NCBI GenBank assembly: GCA_017306025.1 | Contig: JAFKJJ010000028.1 | Coordinates: forward strand, 1 to 35,606 | DNA length: 35,606 nucleotides | Direction of reading: 5' to 3' | Source of the DNA: Planctomycetota bacterium | Lineage (GTDB): Bacteria; Planctomycetota; Planctomycetia; Gemmatales; Gemmataceae | Shown: positions 1 through 7,470 of the stretch, one piece after another | Layout: each line of letters begins with the position of its first letter | How positions within the stretch are numbered: position 1 is the first letter of the stretch | Translations under genes and position numbers: made by a program | The notes under the pieces: generated by a model | Database searches by the model: none | Told to the model about the DNA's origin: nothing | The model's input: the letters and a program-made list of their open reading frames with translations, nothing else

Positions 1-30
1 CGTCTGGGCGGTCACCAGAACGCGAAACAT
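1..30 (-). CDS. 5' end of a gene leaving the window (unidentified)
   Basis: Only the first ten codons are inside the window, reading MFRVLVTAQT on the minus strand from an ATG at 28-30. A purine-rich GGGGGAG stretch lies about five bases upstream of the ATG on that strand, a good ribosome binding site, so the start looks real. The peptide resembles the opening beta strand of a Rossmann-type enzyme. Some D-2-hydroxyacid or phosphoglycerate dehydrogenases begin this way, but ten residues cannot identify a family. It is read in the same direction as coaC, coaB and hldD and lies 126 bp downstream of coaC. A 12-bp palindrome (CCACAATTGTGG, 105-116) sits in that gap. Confidence 0.45.
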   Translation of the reverse strand, partial: MFRVLVTAQT

Positions 31-156
31 CTGGGCTCCCCCGGTTGGCTCACGCTGCTCCGGGGTTGGACCCGACTCCAAGCTATGATCGACGGATGGG
101 AACTCCACAATTGTGGGGGATCATGAGCCTTCCGGTCGCGGCTCACTTCCGGACGA

Positions 157-933
157 TTACGCCGCCCGCGCTCGCGACAGCATCGTCTGTACGGCCGCGA
201 CCACGTCGGGCACTTCCGCCATCGCGCCGACGCCCGTGTCGCCGCACGCGAGCAGTTTGGTGATCGGACCGACGACGCGGAGCGTCGGGCTGCGGTCGTT
301 GATCTGCTGGATCAGCGCATCATCCGCGAGGTGAGCCGGAATGTGCCCCGCGCCGGCGTCGGCCGCGATCGACCGGAGGTGTCGGCGCGTGAACGGGTGT
401 TGCCACATGAGCGTGTTCATCGCGGGGGCCAGCACCACGGGCCGGGCCGTGTCCCACGCGCGCCACACGCACGTCAGGCAGTTGTCGCACAGCCCCACGG
501 CCAGTTTCGCGAGCGTGTTCGCGTCCAGTGGGGCGATCACGAACACGTCGGCCCACTTGCGGAGTTCGATGTGCGTCACGAAATCGCCGCGCGCGTACCG
601 CTCGCCCGCGGCGCGGCCGGGCCATTCGTCTTCGTCGAGGATTAAAGAACCTACCCCCCCAACCCCCTTCCCTGGAAAGGAAGGGGGAGAAAGACCTCCG
701 GAACTCGATTCCGTTACTCCCGTGCGCGACACCACCGTTTTCTCCCCCTCTCCCCCCGGGGGAGGGGGCCGGGGGGGGGCTTTGGCGCGGATCTCGGTCG
801 GGTCGAAGAAGTACGTGGCCGCGTCGGTCGCGACGACCTTCACCGCGTGGCCGGCGGCGGTCAGCGCGTCGAACAGCGCCGGCACGCGGACCGCGGCCAC
901 ACTCCCGGTCGCTCCCAGTAGCACGTTAGCCAT
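157..933 (-). CDS. coaC: Phosphopantothenoylcysteine decarboxylase (CoaC) with in-frame palindromic insert
   Basis: This FMN-dependent flavoprotein decarboxylates 4'-phosphopantothenoylcysteine to 4'-phosphopantetheine in coenzyme A synthesis. The flavoprotein fold starts at once (VLLGATGSVAA). The conserved active-site histidine is in FVTHIEL (His121). The usual APxxANTLAKLA block is at about 134-145, and the substrate-clamp motif PAMNTLMW is at 170-177. The product is 258 residues, longer than stand-alone CoaC proteins (about 180-200). The excess is residues about 51-96, a proline/glycine-rich segment encoded by a palindromic repeat at about 645-780. It sits in the loop before the DEDEW stretch that precedes the active-site histidine. 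The ATG (931-933) overlaps the end of coaB by 8 bp, so the two are probably translationally coupled. Family assignment is firm; whether the insert is tolerated is inference. Confidence 0.93.
   Translation of the reverse strand: MANVLLGATGSVAAVRVPALFDALTAAGHAVKVVATDAATYFFDPTEIRAKAPPRPPPPGGEGEKTVVSRTGVTESSSGGLSPPSFPGKGVGGVGSLILDEDEWPGRAAGERYARGDFVTHIELRKWADVFVIAPLDANTLAKLAVGLCDNCLTCVWRAWDTARPVVLAPAMNTLMWQHPFTRRHLRSIAADAGAGHIPAHLADDALIQQINDRSPTLRVVGPITKLLACGDTGVGAMAEVPDVVAAVQTMLSRARAA
645..780. repeat. Family A palindromic element inside coaC
   Basis: Two C/G-run hairpins face each other across an unrelated spacer. The left hairpin pairs CCCCCTTCC with GGAAGGGGG around 662-686; the right one runs about 740-780 (CCCCCTCTCCCCC then GGGGGAGGGGG). 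The left end reads AAGAACCTA followed by a C run, shared with the copy at 30015 and nearly with the one at 9331. On the coding (minus) strand it reads PPRPPPPGGEGEK, then about 18 variable residues, then PPSFPGKGVGGVGS. Boundaries are approximate. The reading frame of coaC stays open throughout. Confidence 0.85.
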
Positions 934-1656
934 TGCCGGCCTGCTTCTGATATCGGTCTTCGATCGCCAGGACGAGTCGGTCGGGCAGCTCGCGCCGCGG
1001 GACGCGCTCGTAGCGGTCGGCGATCGGCCCGAGGTACGCCCAGTGCGGCGCCCCGTCGAGCGTGTTCGCCACCATGAAGTCCGCCGCCGACTGCTGCCGG
1101 GACGCCTCCGCGACCTCGACGAGCCGCTCTTCCGAGATACCGACTTCGAGCTTGAACTTCACGAGGACGCCGGCGAACCCCCACGGCTGCCGGATGCGGT
1201 CGACGAGCTTAGGCGCGCGCACGAGCCGCAGCCACAGCTCCGGCTCGCTGCTCTTGATCTTCCCGCCTTCCTGCAACGTCAACTTCGGCGGCCCGGACGT
1301 CCCTTCCCACTGGTTCGTGCGGGCGCTGAAGAACGTGCCGGGGTCGGGCGTGAAGGTGCCGGCCGGGAGGTAGTCGCTGACCGCGGCGGAGTGGCACACC
1401 GCGTCGAACCGGCCGTTGCGGAACTGGGCCTGCATGAGCGCGCTGAGGTCGTCGAACGTGTTGTACGGCAGCACGGTGAACCGCTCGCCGGGGTCGCGGT
1501 GGTTGATCCCGAACTCGGCGAGGGCCTACGGGAGCGGCCGCGGCCCCACGCGGTGCGCGCGACCGACGCCCCGGTGCGCCCCGAGAAGACGTTGGTGACG
1601 CACCGCACGCGGTCGATCATCGATTGCGTGTTGCCGGCCGTGATGAGGAAGTTCAT
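926..1656 (-). pseudogene. coaB: Phosphopantothenate-cysteine ligase (CoaB), frameshifted
   Basis: CoaB joins 4'-phosphopantothenate to cysteine, the step before CoaC. The N-terminal part (from ATG at 1656) reads MNFLITAGNTQSMIDRVRCV and on to TGASVARTAWGRGR, the typical nucleotide-binding start. It then goes out of frame at about 1525-1540. Translation in another frame resumes with ALAEFGINHRDPGERF and continues as a good CoaB C-terminus (SAAVSDYLPAG, KIKSS, DFMVANTL) to a TAA at 926-928. Around ten residues expected between the two halves (a VTLLTSHPE-like strand) are missing, and TAG stands in the second frame just upstream of the junction, so this looks like a deletion of about 30 nt that also shifts frame. 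CoaB is normally essential, so an assembly error is at least as likely as real decay. The end overlaps coaC by 8 bp. Confidence 0.8.
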
Positions 1657-1740
1657 CGGTGTCGCGGGGCGTGGGGACGGGCGATGCGATCCAGGGTAGC
1701 GGGTTCGCTCGCCCGTTACGATGCTTCCCGGGCGCGGAGG

Positions 1741-2727
1741 TTACGCGGCGGCGCGCACCGCACCCTCACCTTCCAACCACCGTACCGTCTCACGCACCCC
1801 GGCTTCCAGCCCCGTAGTAGAAATTGTTCCGCCCGCGGCCCGTAACTTTGACATCTCGGCACGGGTGAAGTTCTGGTACTGCCGCGCCAGGTCGGCCGGC
1901 ATGTCGATGAACGAAATGTTCGGCTTCAGCCCCAGGGCGGCGAAAACGGCGGTCGCGAGGTCGAGGAACGTGCGCGGCGCGCCGGTGCCGGAGTTGTACA
2001 GGCCGCGAGGGCCAGCCGGTCCGTTCCGCCACAGCCACAGGAGGTGGTTGACGCAGTCGCCGACGAACACGAAATCGCGGAGCTGTCCGCCGTCGGGGTA
2101 CTGCGGGTCGGTGGAGCGGAACAGCTTCATCGCGCCGGTGGCCCTCACCTGGCGCCACGTCTGGTACACGACGCTCGCCATGCGCCCCTTGTGCGGCTCG
2201 CGCGGGCCGTACACGTTGAAGAACTTTAGCCCGGCCCACATCGGCGGCGCCGGTTTACCCGTCGCGACTTCCGCCAGTGCCCAGACGTCGAAGTCGTTCT
2301 TGCTCTTGCCGTAAAGGTTGAGCGGCGCGAGTTCCGCGGGCGGGGTGCGGTCGTCAAAGCCGCGCGAGCCGTCGCCGTAGGTCGCGGCGCTCGACGCGTA
2401 CAGCAGCGGGACGCCGGCGGCCGCACACCACGTCCACAGCGAGCGCGTGTACTCGACGTTGTTGCGGAGCAGATAGTTCCAGTCCGTTTCGGTGGTGCTG
2501 CTGCACGCGCCGAGGTGGAAGACCGCCTCCGGCCGAACGCGGCCGTTCGCGAGGTCGTCGAGGAAGTGGTCGTGTCGAGAAAACGCGAACCGCGACAGCC
2601 CCGCGAGGTTCGCGGCCTTCGCGGGCGTGATGTCGTGATCGACCAGCAGGAGCGCGTGCCCCTCGCGCGCGAGCGCGTGCGCGAGGTTCGAGCCGATGAA
2701 CCCGGCCGCGCCTGTTACTGCGATCAT
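1741..2727 (-). CDS. hldD: ADP-L-glycero-D-manno-heptose 6-epimerase
   Basis: This is a short-chain dehydrogenase/reductase-type epimerase that converts ADP-D-glycero-D-manno-heptose to the L-glycero form for lipopolysaccharide inner core. The N-terminus has the NAD(P)-binding motif TGAAGFIG (5-12). The family signature HLGACSSTTE lies at 71-80, and the catalytic YxxxK is Y139-K143 in NLYGKSK. FFNVYGPRE, a strong HldD-type motif, follows at about 170. The length of 328 residues matches the family (about 310-330). The ATG at 2725-2727 begins MIAVTGAAG directly, leaving no room for a longer N-terminus. It lies 84 bp upstream of coaB in the same direction. The nearby kinase and glycosyltransferase genes fit an envelope-glycan role. 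Confidence 0.95.
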   Translation of the reverse strand: MIAVTGAAGFIGSNLAHALAREGHALLLVDHDITPAKAANLAGLSRFAFSRHDHFLDDLANGRVRPEAVFHLGACSSTTETDWNYLLRNNVEYTRSLWTWCAAAGVPLLYASSAATYGDGSRGFDDRTPPAELAPLNLYGKSKNDFDVWALAEVATGKPAPPMWAGLKFFNVYGPREPHKGRMASVVYQTWRQVRATGAMKLFRSTDPQYPDGGQLRDFVFVGDCVNHLLWLWRNGPAGPRGLYNSGTGAPRTFLDLATAVFAALGLKPNISFIDMPADLARQYQNFTRAEMSKLRAAGGTISTTGLEAGVRETVRWLEGEGAVRAAA

Positions 2728-2754
2728 GGTGCCCCTCCGTGGTGTTCAAAAAAT

Positions 2755-2850
2755 GAAGAGCCGCGGATGAACACGGATGACACGGATCAGACGGGATCAA
2801 ATGTGCTCTTATTCTGATCCGCAGTCTCTCTGCGTCATCTGTGGCTCTTC
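2755..2850. repeat. Palindromic intergenic repeat (ATCCGTG type, family E)
   Basis: The outer arms GAAGAGCC (2755-2762) and GGCTCTTC (2843-2850) are exact inverted copies. Between them lie short repeats of the type CGGATGAACACGGATGACACGGATCAG on one side and degenerate inverted copies on the other. The repeat fills most of the 128-bp gap between hldD and the DUF1570-like gene. Repeats of this ATCCGTGTTCATCCGCGG type are, from general knowledge, widespread in intergenic DNA of several phyla. A matching ATGAAGAGCCG end occurs again at 35583-35593. Confidence 0.75.
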
Positions 2851-2855
2851 CGACT

Positions 2856-3773
2856 TCACTTCGGCCCCGCCGCCCGGCTCCTCCCGCGCGGCTTGGGCGG
2901 TTCGACCGACGCCAGATGATCGACCAGCGCCTGTTCCGGCTCTCCAAGTGCGTCGCGCAGTCGCGGCAAGAGCGGGCCGGGGTTCGGGTCGGTGCGGAGC
3001 GCCTGAAGGTAGTCGTGCAGCACCTTCTTGGCGTTCGGCCCGCTGCGGAGCATCAGGTGGACCCACGCCCACGCCTCGCGGTACTCCGGCTTCTCCATCT
3101 GCGCCACCTGCGTGAACTTCTCCAGACGCGCGAGGTCGGGCTGGAACGCGCTCCGACGCAGCGCGTCGAGGTGCTGCGGGTTCACGCCGTCCTGTGCCGG
3201 CGGCAGCTCGAAGTAGCCCGCCAGCCCCTCGTCGAGCCACAGCGGCACCTCTTTCAGCACGCCGCGCAGGAGCGCGTGCGTGAGCTCGTGCCGCAGGTCG
3301 GTCGCGAGGTGGTCCCCCATCCAGGTAAAGATCTTCAGCTCGTCGGCGCCGCCCGCCCGCGGCTCCGCGATGAAGTACGCGCGGCGGTTCGGGAGGTTCC
3401 GGTACTTCGCCCGCATGTACCGCTCGTATCGCTCCTGCGTGTCGAACAGGAACACCTGCACGATCGCGTTCGACGGCGGCAGCTTCAGCTCGCCGAACAC
3501 CTGCTCCGGCAGGGCGTCGAGTTCGGCGAACAGCGGGTCGCTCTTGTCGAGCTCGAAGTCGTGGTAGAGGACGTAGTAGTCGCGCCGGGTGGCGTGCTTG
3601 CCGGGCGACGTGGCGGGCGCGATCGCCGGCGCGGGCGCGGCCTCGGCCGAGCGCGGTTGCGCCGAGGGCGCGGTGTCGTGCCGAACCGTCTCGCACCCGG
3701 CGAACGCGCCGAACAGCGCGGCGAGCGCCGCGAGCGCCTGGCGCGAACCGGAGCGTAGCGGCGGTAACGGCAT
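2856..3773 (-). CDS. DUF1570-like metallopeptidase lipoprotein
   Basis: The product is a 305-residue putative outer-surface or periplasmic lipoprotein with a zinc-peptidase-like core. The N-terminus has a basic start, a hydrophobic run (ALAALAALFGAFAG) and a lipobox-like cysteine at Cys27. After a low-complexity Ala/Pro linker (about 35-58) comes the globular part. The gluzincin signature HELTH is at 162-166, and LWLDEGLAGYFE (about 179-189) supplies the downstream glutamate expected for the third zinc ligand. Planctomycete DUF1570 proteins share this HExxH plus DEGLAxYFE layout. Substrate and activity are unknown. It is transcribed with hldD, separated from it by the family E palindrome. The metallopeptidase motif is clear; the exact family name is less certain. 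Confidence 0.8.
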   Translation of the reverse strand: MPLPPLRSGSRQALAALAALFGAFAGCETVRHDTAPSAQPRSAEAAPAPAIAPATSPGKHATRRDYYVLYHDFELDKSDPLFAELDALPEQVFGELKLPPSNAIVQVFLFDTQERYERYMRAKYRNLPNRRAYFIAEPRAGGADELKIFTWMGDHLATDLRHELTHALLRGVLKEVPLWLDEGLAGYFELPPAQDGVNPQHLDALRRSAFQPDLARLEKFTQVAQMEKPEYREAWAWVHLMLRSGPNAKKVLHDYLQALRTDPNPGPLLPRLRDALGEPEQALVDHLASVEPPKPRGRSRAAGPK

Positions 3774-3890
3774 ACACTTCGCCCCGGCGACACGGAATCA
3801 CACGGCGATCAGAACGAGCAACTCCATCGCTGCCGGAGTATTTTCGGCCGTCCGGCGTGCGGCTCTTCACAATTCGCGGATCGTATCGGT

Positions 3891-5603
3891 TCAACCGATC
3901 GCGCGGCCCGAGCGGCGGTTCTTCGCCACCTTCGCCGCGGTCGCCTTCGATACCGCCCTCCACCAACTTTTCCAGTCCGTCTGTCTTTCCCCGGCGCAGA
4001 GGTACGCGCGCAGAAATCGCAACTTCTCGCCGCGGGTCACGTGCGGCATCGCGAGGAAGCTCGCGTTGAGACGCGCGAGTTCCCTCGCGCACCGGGCGAA
4101 GGGCACCGCGTCCGCACTCGCGCGCACCCCCACGAGGTCGATGAGTACGGGCGTGGCACTGGCGGGGTCGGTGGCGGCGCCCCGGAGCATCACGTTGGGC
4201 GCCTTGAGGTCGCGGTGCGAGACGCCGCGGTCGTGCATCGCCCGCACCACGCGCGCCAGGCGTTCCGCCCACACGCGAAGAACGCCGACCTCGCGGCACG
4301 CGGACACGGCCTCCGGCAGCCCGATCGCGTCGGGCACCTTTTCGGTGAGCAAATACCCTTTCGCGGGCAGGATTCCGGCGCGGTGGCGGTGGAACATCGC
4401 GAGCGGCCGCGGCGTCGGGAGCCACCGTTCACGAAGTCCGTGCCCCTGCAACCACGACCGGCGCACCGCGGACGAGCGGAAGAGGTTCTTCAGCGGCTCG
4501 ATCGCGGACCGCACGTTCACGCGCTTCAGGACGACCGCCCGCGGGCCGGTCGGGGTCGGCATTTCCAGCTCCGCGACGGTCGAAGTCGGGCACCGCTTCA
4601 ACGGTTTCGCGTCGGGACGGGTGAACGCGGCGTCCGGATCGCGGAGCAGGTCGCGGAGGAAGCCATCGGGCAGGTCGCGGACCGCCAGCCCGCGGACGTT
4701 GCCGGCGCGGACCCTTCGGACGGTTCGGTGCGTGCCCTTGTAGCGCGCGGTGCGGGCCATCCAGAACCGGCGGTTGGACGCCTGTGTCGCGCGTTCGAGT
4801 CGGGCGGCGTCTTCGCGCTCGAACGCGCCCGTCTGCCGTGCGAGCCGGTACTCGTGCCAGAACCGGAAGCGGTCCGCGGCCGTGGCGCGGAGCTGGAACC
4901 AGCGGTTGTAGAGGATCAGGTTCGCGAGGCTGTCGCCCCACCCCAGCGGCGGCCCGAACCGCACCGCGTGGACGTCGAGCAGGCTGAAGTGCGGCACGAG
5001 TGAGGGCGGCATCTCGACGAGCAGGTTTCCGGCGTGCGGGTCCGGGTGCGTGACGCCGCGGTCGTGCAGCAGCGCGAGGAACCGTCCGAGCCCGCGGGCG
5101 AGCTGTCGCCGAACGCGCGCCCGCTCGTCGGGCGCGAACGCGGGGAGTTGCGACTCGACGAAATCGGTGAACGGGACCGCCGGCGCGAGGTCGCGCGTGA
5201 CGAGGAAGCTCTCGCCGGGCCAGAGCGTGTCCGCCGTGGCCCACGCCAGCGGCACCGCCGCGCCGACGCCGAGCTAGCGGAGCCGCGCCGCGTTCTCGAA
5301 CTCCAGTCGCGCCTTCGGCGGGCGCATTAACTCGCGCGCCCAGGCCCGCGGGCCGTTGATGCGGCAGTGCTTCACGTAAACGGCGCCGGTCGGCAGGTCG
5401 ACGCGGTAGACGGTGCGGTGCGGGCCGTGCTTGACGGTGACGGCCGAGCCGTCGGCGAGCCACCGGTCGTAGGCGGGGCCGGGGGCGCCGAAGAGGTCGT
5501 GCCCTTCCGGCGAGAGGTGCCACACGCGGCCGCCGGCGCGCACCGTCGGCCCGGCCGGCGATGTCACCAGCGAACCGAGCTTGCGCAGCACGTCGCTACA
5601 CAT
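3891..5603 (-). pseudogene. Tandem WaaP/lipopolysaccharide-kinase-like gene with an in-frame TAG
   Basis: Two WaaP/InaA-like kinase domains lie in one 570-codon frame. The ATG at 5601-5603 (MCSDVLRKLGSL) begins domain 1. Its catalytic loop is HPDPHAGNLLV and its metal-binding segment LLDVHAV. Domain 2 begins near TSTVAELEMPTP and has HRDLKAPNVML and LIDLVGVR. Such kinases phosphorylate lipopolysaccharide core sugars in other bacteria. The frame is interrupted once by TAG at 5274-5276, between NAARLR and LGVGAAVPLAWA. Homologues commonly have RLRELG at this spot, so a single GAG to TAG change would explain it. Downstream of the stop, a GTG at 5255 could only start a product that lacks most of the N-lobe of domain 1. 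The stop may be a real nonsense mutation, a sequencing error or a readthrough site. Its start lies 45 bp downstream of the glycosyltransferase stop. Confidence 0.8.
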
Positions 5604-5647
5604 GGGACCGCACCAGAGGCCCGAAAGCCCGCGCCACGAAAAACGGC

Positions 5648-6697
5648 TCAACCCGCCCTCCGCGCGTCGCCCGCGAAACGCGCCAGCGCATCGACCCACA
5701 ACCGCGCGCCCGCTTCAACGCTGAATCGTTCTTCCACTTGCTTCCGACCGGCCGCGCCGAGCCGCGACCGCAGCGCCGGGTCGGCCGCGAGCGCGCGAAC
5801 GGCGTTCACCCACTCGTCGGTCGTGGTCGCGCGGATGCCGGTTTCGGTGTCGCGCACGAAGTCGGACTGCACGCCGACCGCGTTCGCGATCACCGGCAGC
5901 CCCGCGGCCTGGTACTGGAGCACCTTCAGCCCGCACTTGCCGCGGCTCCACGGGTCGTCGGGCACCCACCCGATGCCGACGTCCGCCGCCGCGATCTCGG
6001 CCGCCTCGGTGGCCTCAGCCCACACGCAGCGTTCGACGGGAAGGGGAGGGAACTCTGCGAACCGGTCGCAGACGAGCTTGAGTCGCACGCCCGGGACCGC
6101 GCGGCCGATCGCGGAAAGGGTCGGCGCGAAGCGTTCGAGGCCCTTGAGCGTGCTGGAGGAACCGACCCAGACGAGGCGGAGGGCTTCGTGTGGTCCGGTC
6201 ACTCCGTGACCGGTCTTCGGAATCCGGTCACGGAGTGACCGGACCACATACTTCGCCACGTCCACGCATGTTGGAATGACGCGGAGGCGGACCGCCGGCA
6301 CGAACTTTCGCGCTTCGGCCGCGAGGTATTCGTTGCCCGCGATCACCAGATCGCACGCTCCGACCGTCACGCGAAAGCGCGCGGCGCGCTTCGGGTCGTC
6401 GAACCCCTTTGCGGAGTACGAGTCGCGCAGCCACACCGCGTCGTCGAAGTCGAACAGCAAGCGCCGGACGCGCCGCCGCAAGAGGCCGATGGCCCACCGC
6501 GGGAGCAACTTGCGCTGGAGGATGACGGCGCCGTAGGACGTGAGATCGCGACCGAGTTGGAGCCGACCGAGGAGCGATTGCGGCAGCGGGCGGACGTCGA
6601 GGGTGTGTCCGGCCGCCGCGAGCGCGCCGCGGAACGCGGTGAGCCGGTAGCGGCAGCACACGTGCGATTCCGATTCCGCCAGCGCGACCAGCCGCAC
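5648..6697 (-). CDS. Glycosyltransferase (GT4/GT1-like) with in-frame palindromic insert
   Basis: This is a GT-B fold glycosyltransferase. It begins VRLVALAESESHVCCRYR, a common start for planctomycete GT4-type enzymes. The C-terminal donor-binding half carries GLKVLQYQAAGLPVIAN followed by SDFVRDTETGI. Both donor and acceptor are unknown. I chose the GTG at 6695-6697 because GGAGG (6704-6708 on this strand) sits six bases before it. The frame could extend to a GTG at 6742, but that start lies inside a palindromic repeat and adds a peptide unlike the family. Residues about 150-170 (VVRSLRDRIPKTGHGVTG region) are encoded by a perfect 60-bp palindrome. They interrupt the linker between IPTCVDVAKY and ALRLVWVGSS, the junction of the two Rossmann domains. 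It lies upstream of the kinase gene, so a shared envelope-glycan role is likely. Confidence 0.87.
   Translation of the reverse strand: MRLVALAESESHVCCRYRLTAFRGALAAAGHTLDVRPLPQSLLGRLQLGRDLTSYGAVILQRKLLPRWAIGLLRRRVRRLLFDFDDAVWLRDSYSAKGFDDPKRAARFRVTVGACDLVIAGNEYLAAEARKFVPAVRLRVIPTCVDVAKYVVRSLRDRIPKTGHGVTGPHEALRLVWVGSSSTLKGLERFAPTLSAIGRAVPGVRLKLVCDRFAEFPPLPVERCVWAEATEAAEIAAADVGIGWVPDDPWSRGKCGLKVLQYQAAGLPVIANAVGVQSDFVRDTETGIRATTTDEWVNAVRALAADPALRSRLGAAGRKQVEERFSVEAGARLWVDALARFAGDARRAG
6189..6248. repeat. Family B palindromic element inside the glycosyltransferase gene
   Basis: Perfect 25-bp arms (starting TGTGGTCCGGTCACTCCGTG) flank a 10-base spacer, TCTTCGGAAT. The total is 60 bp, exactly 20 codons, and the host frame is undisturbed. 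A second copy with the same arms and a 59-base spacer is at 24043-24151. Confidence 0.93.
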
Positions 6698-6703
6698 CGC
6701 GAC

Positions 6704-6708
6704 CCTCC
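6704..6708 (-). promoter_or_regulatory. Ribosome binding site deciding the glycosyltransferase start
   Basis: On the minus strand GGAGG is followed by six bases and the GTG at 6697. The more upstream GTG at 6742 lies within the family D repeat. Confidence 0.65.
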
Positions 6709-6735
6709 GTGGCCTCGGGGTTGAAAGGCAGTTAT

Positions 6736-6857
6736 TAACCACAGAGGCACAGAGGACACAGAGAAAGTCAGAAAGCCGAGACGAGAAGAAATTGGAAGAG
6801 CTCGGGTCTTCTCTCTGTGTTCGTCTTCCTCTGTGTTCTCCGCGTCTCTGTGGTTAG
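6736..6857. repeat. Palindromic intergenic repeat (ACCACAGAGG type, family D)
   Basis: The ends TAACCACAGAG (6736-6746) and CTCTGTGGTTA (6846-6856) are exact inverted copies. Both arms are built from CACAGAG-type units (CACAGAGGCACAGAGGACAC on the left; the complement of the same units on the right). The repeat fills the gap between the smpB stop (6858-6860) and the glycosyltransferase start. The same CACAGAG-rich repeat is known as common intergenic DNA in many phyla. The arms could fold at the 3' end of the smpB transcript and act as its terminator or stabiliser; that is inference. Confidence 0.75.
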
Positions 6858-7355
6858 TTATCTCTTCCTTCTTGACGCCATCGCGCGATCAATCTCGCGC
6901 CTGGCGTCGGCCTTCTTCAGCGACTCGCGCTTGTCGTGGGCCTGCTTGCCCTTCGCCACCGCGAGTTCCACCTTCGCCCGGCCCTCTTTGAAGTACATCC
7001 GCAAGGGGACGAGCGTGAGGCCGCGCTCGGACGCCTTGCCCGCGAACTTGTCGATCTCGCGCTTGTGCAGGAGCAACTTTCGCGGGCGTTTCGGCTTGTG
7101 GTTCAGCCGGTTGCCGTACAGGTATTCGGGGATTTCCGCGCCGATCAGCCACACCTCGCCGTCGTCCACACGCGCGTAGGCGTCTTCAAGGCTGGAGTGC
7201 CCCTCGCGCAAACTCTTCACCTCGGTGCCGACCAGTACGATCCCGCACTCGACCGTATCGAGGACCTCGTACTCGTGCAGCGCGCGGCGGTTCCGGCAGA
7301 TGTTCACGAGCCCATCCGCGGCGTCCTTCTTGTCTTTCTTGCTGCTCTTGGCCAT
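6858..7355 (-). CDS. smpB: SsrA-binding protein SmpB
   Basis: SmpB binds tmRNA and delivers it to ribosomes stalled on broken mRNA (trans-translation). The 165-residue product has the family landmarks in order: NRRALHEYEVLDTVECGIVL, GTEVKSLREGHSSLEDAYAR, the central RKLLLHKREID, and GLTLVPLRMYFKEGRAKVELAVAKGK. It ends with the basic tail (KADARREIDRAMASRRKR) that enters the decoding site. The N-terminus has a short lysine-rich extension (MAKSSKKDKKD). The length is normal. No ssrA gene is visible nearby. The stop abuts the family D palindrome. Confidence 0.98.
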   Translation of the reverse strand: MAKSSKKDKKDAADGLVNICRNRRALHEYEVLDTVECGIVLVGTEVKSLREGHSSLEDAYARVDDGEVWLIGAEIPEYLYGNRLNHKPKRPRKLLLHKREIDKFAGKASERGLTLVPLRMYFKEGRAKVELAVAKGKQAHDKRESLKKADARREIDRAMASRRKR

Positions 7356-7470
7356 GATGTACGTCTTGCGGGGGCGCGGCGCGTCCGGCCCATTCTACGC
7401 GCGGCCCGCGATCAATCGAAGGCCGATTTGGAACGCGAGCACAGGCGCCCACCCCGCGCACCTTGTCGTC

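Noticed and set aside
645-780. CRISPR or simple low-complexity tract
   Set aside because: There are no regularly spaced direct repeats; the structure is inverted repeats with a variable centre, repeated elsewhere in the window.
341-1699. 452-codon plus-strand frame over coaC and coaB
   Set aside because: It is antisense to two recognised CoA-synthesis genes and has no domain pattern.
2809-4425. 538-codon minus-strand frame in another frame over the DUF1570-like and kinase genes
   Set aside because: It is rich in Arg/Ala/Gly and overlaps two recognisable genes, so it is a shadow.
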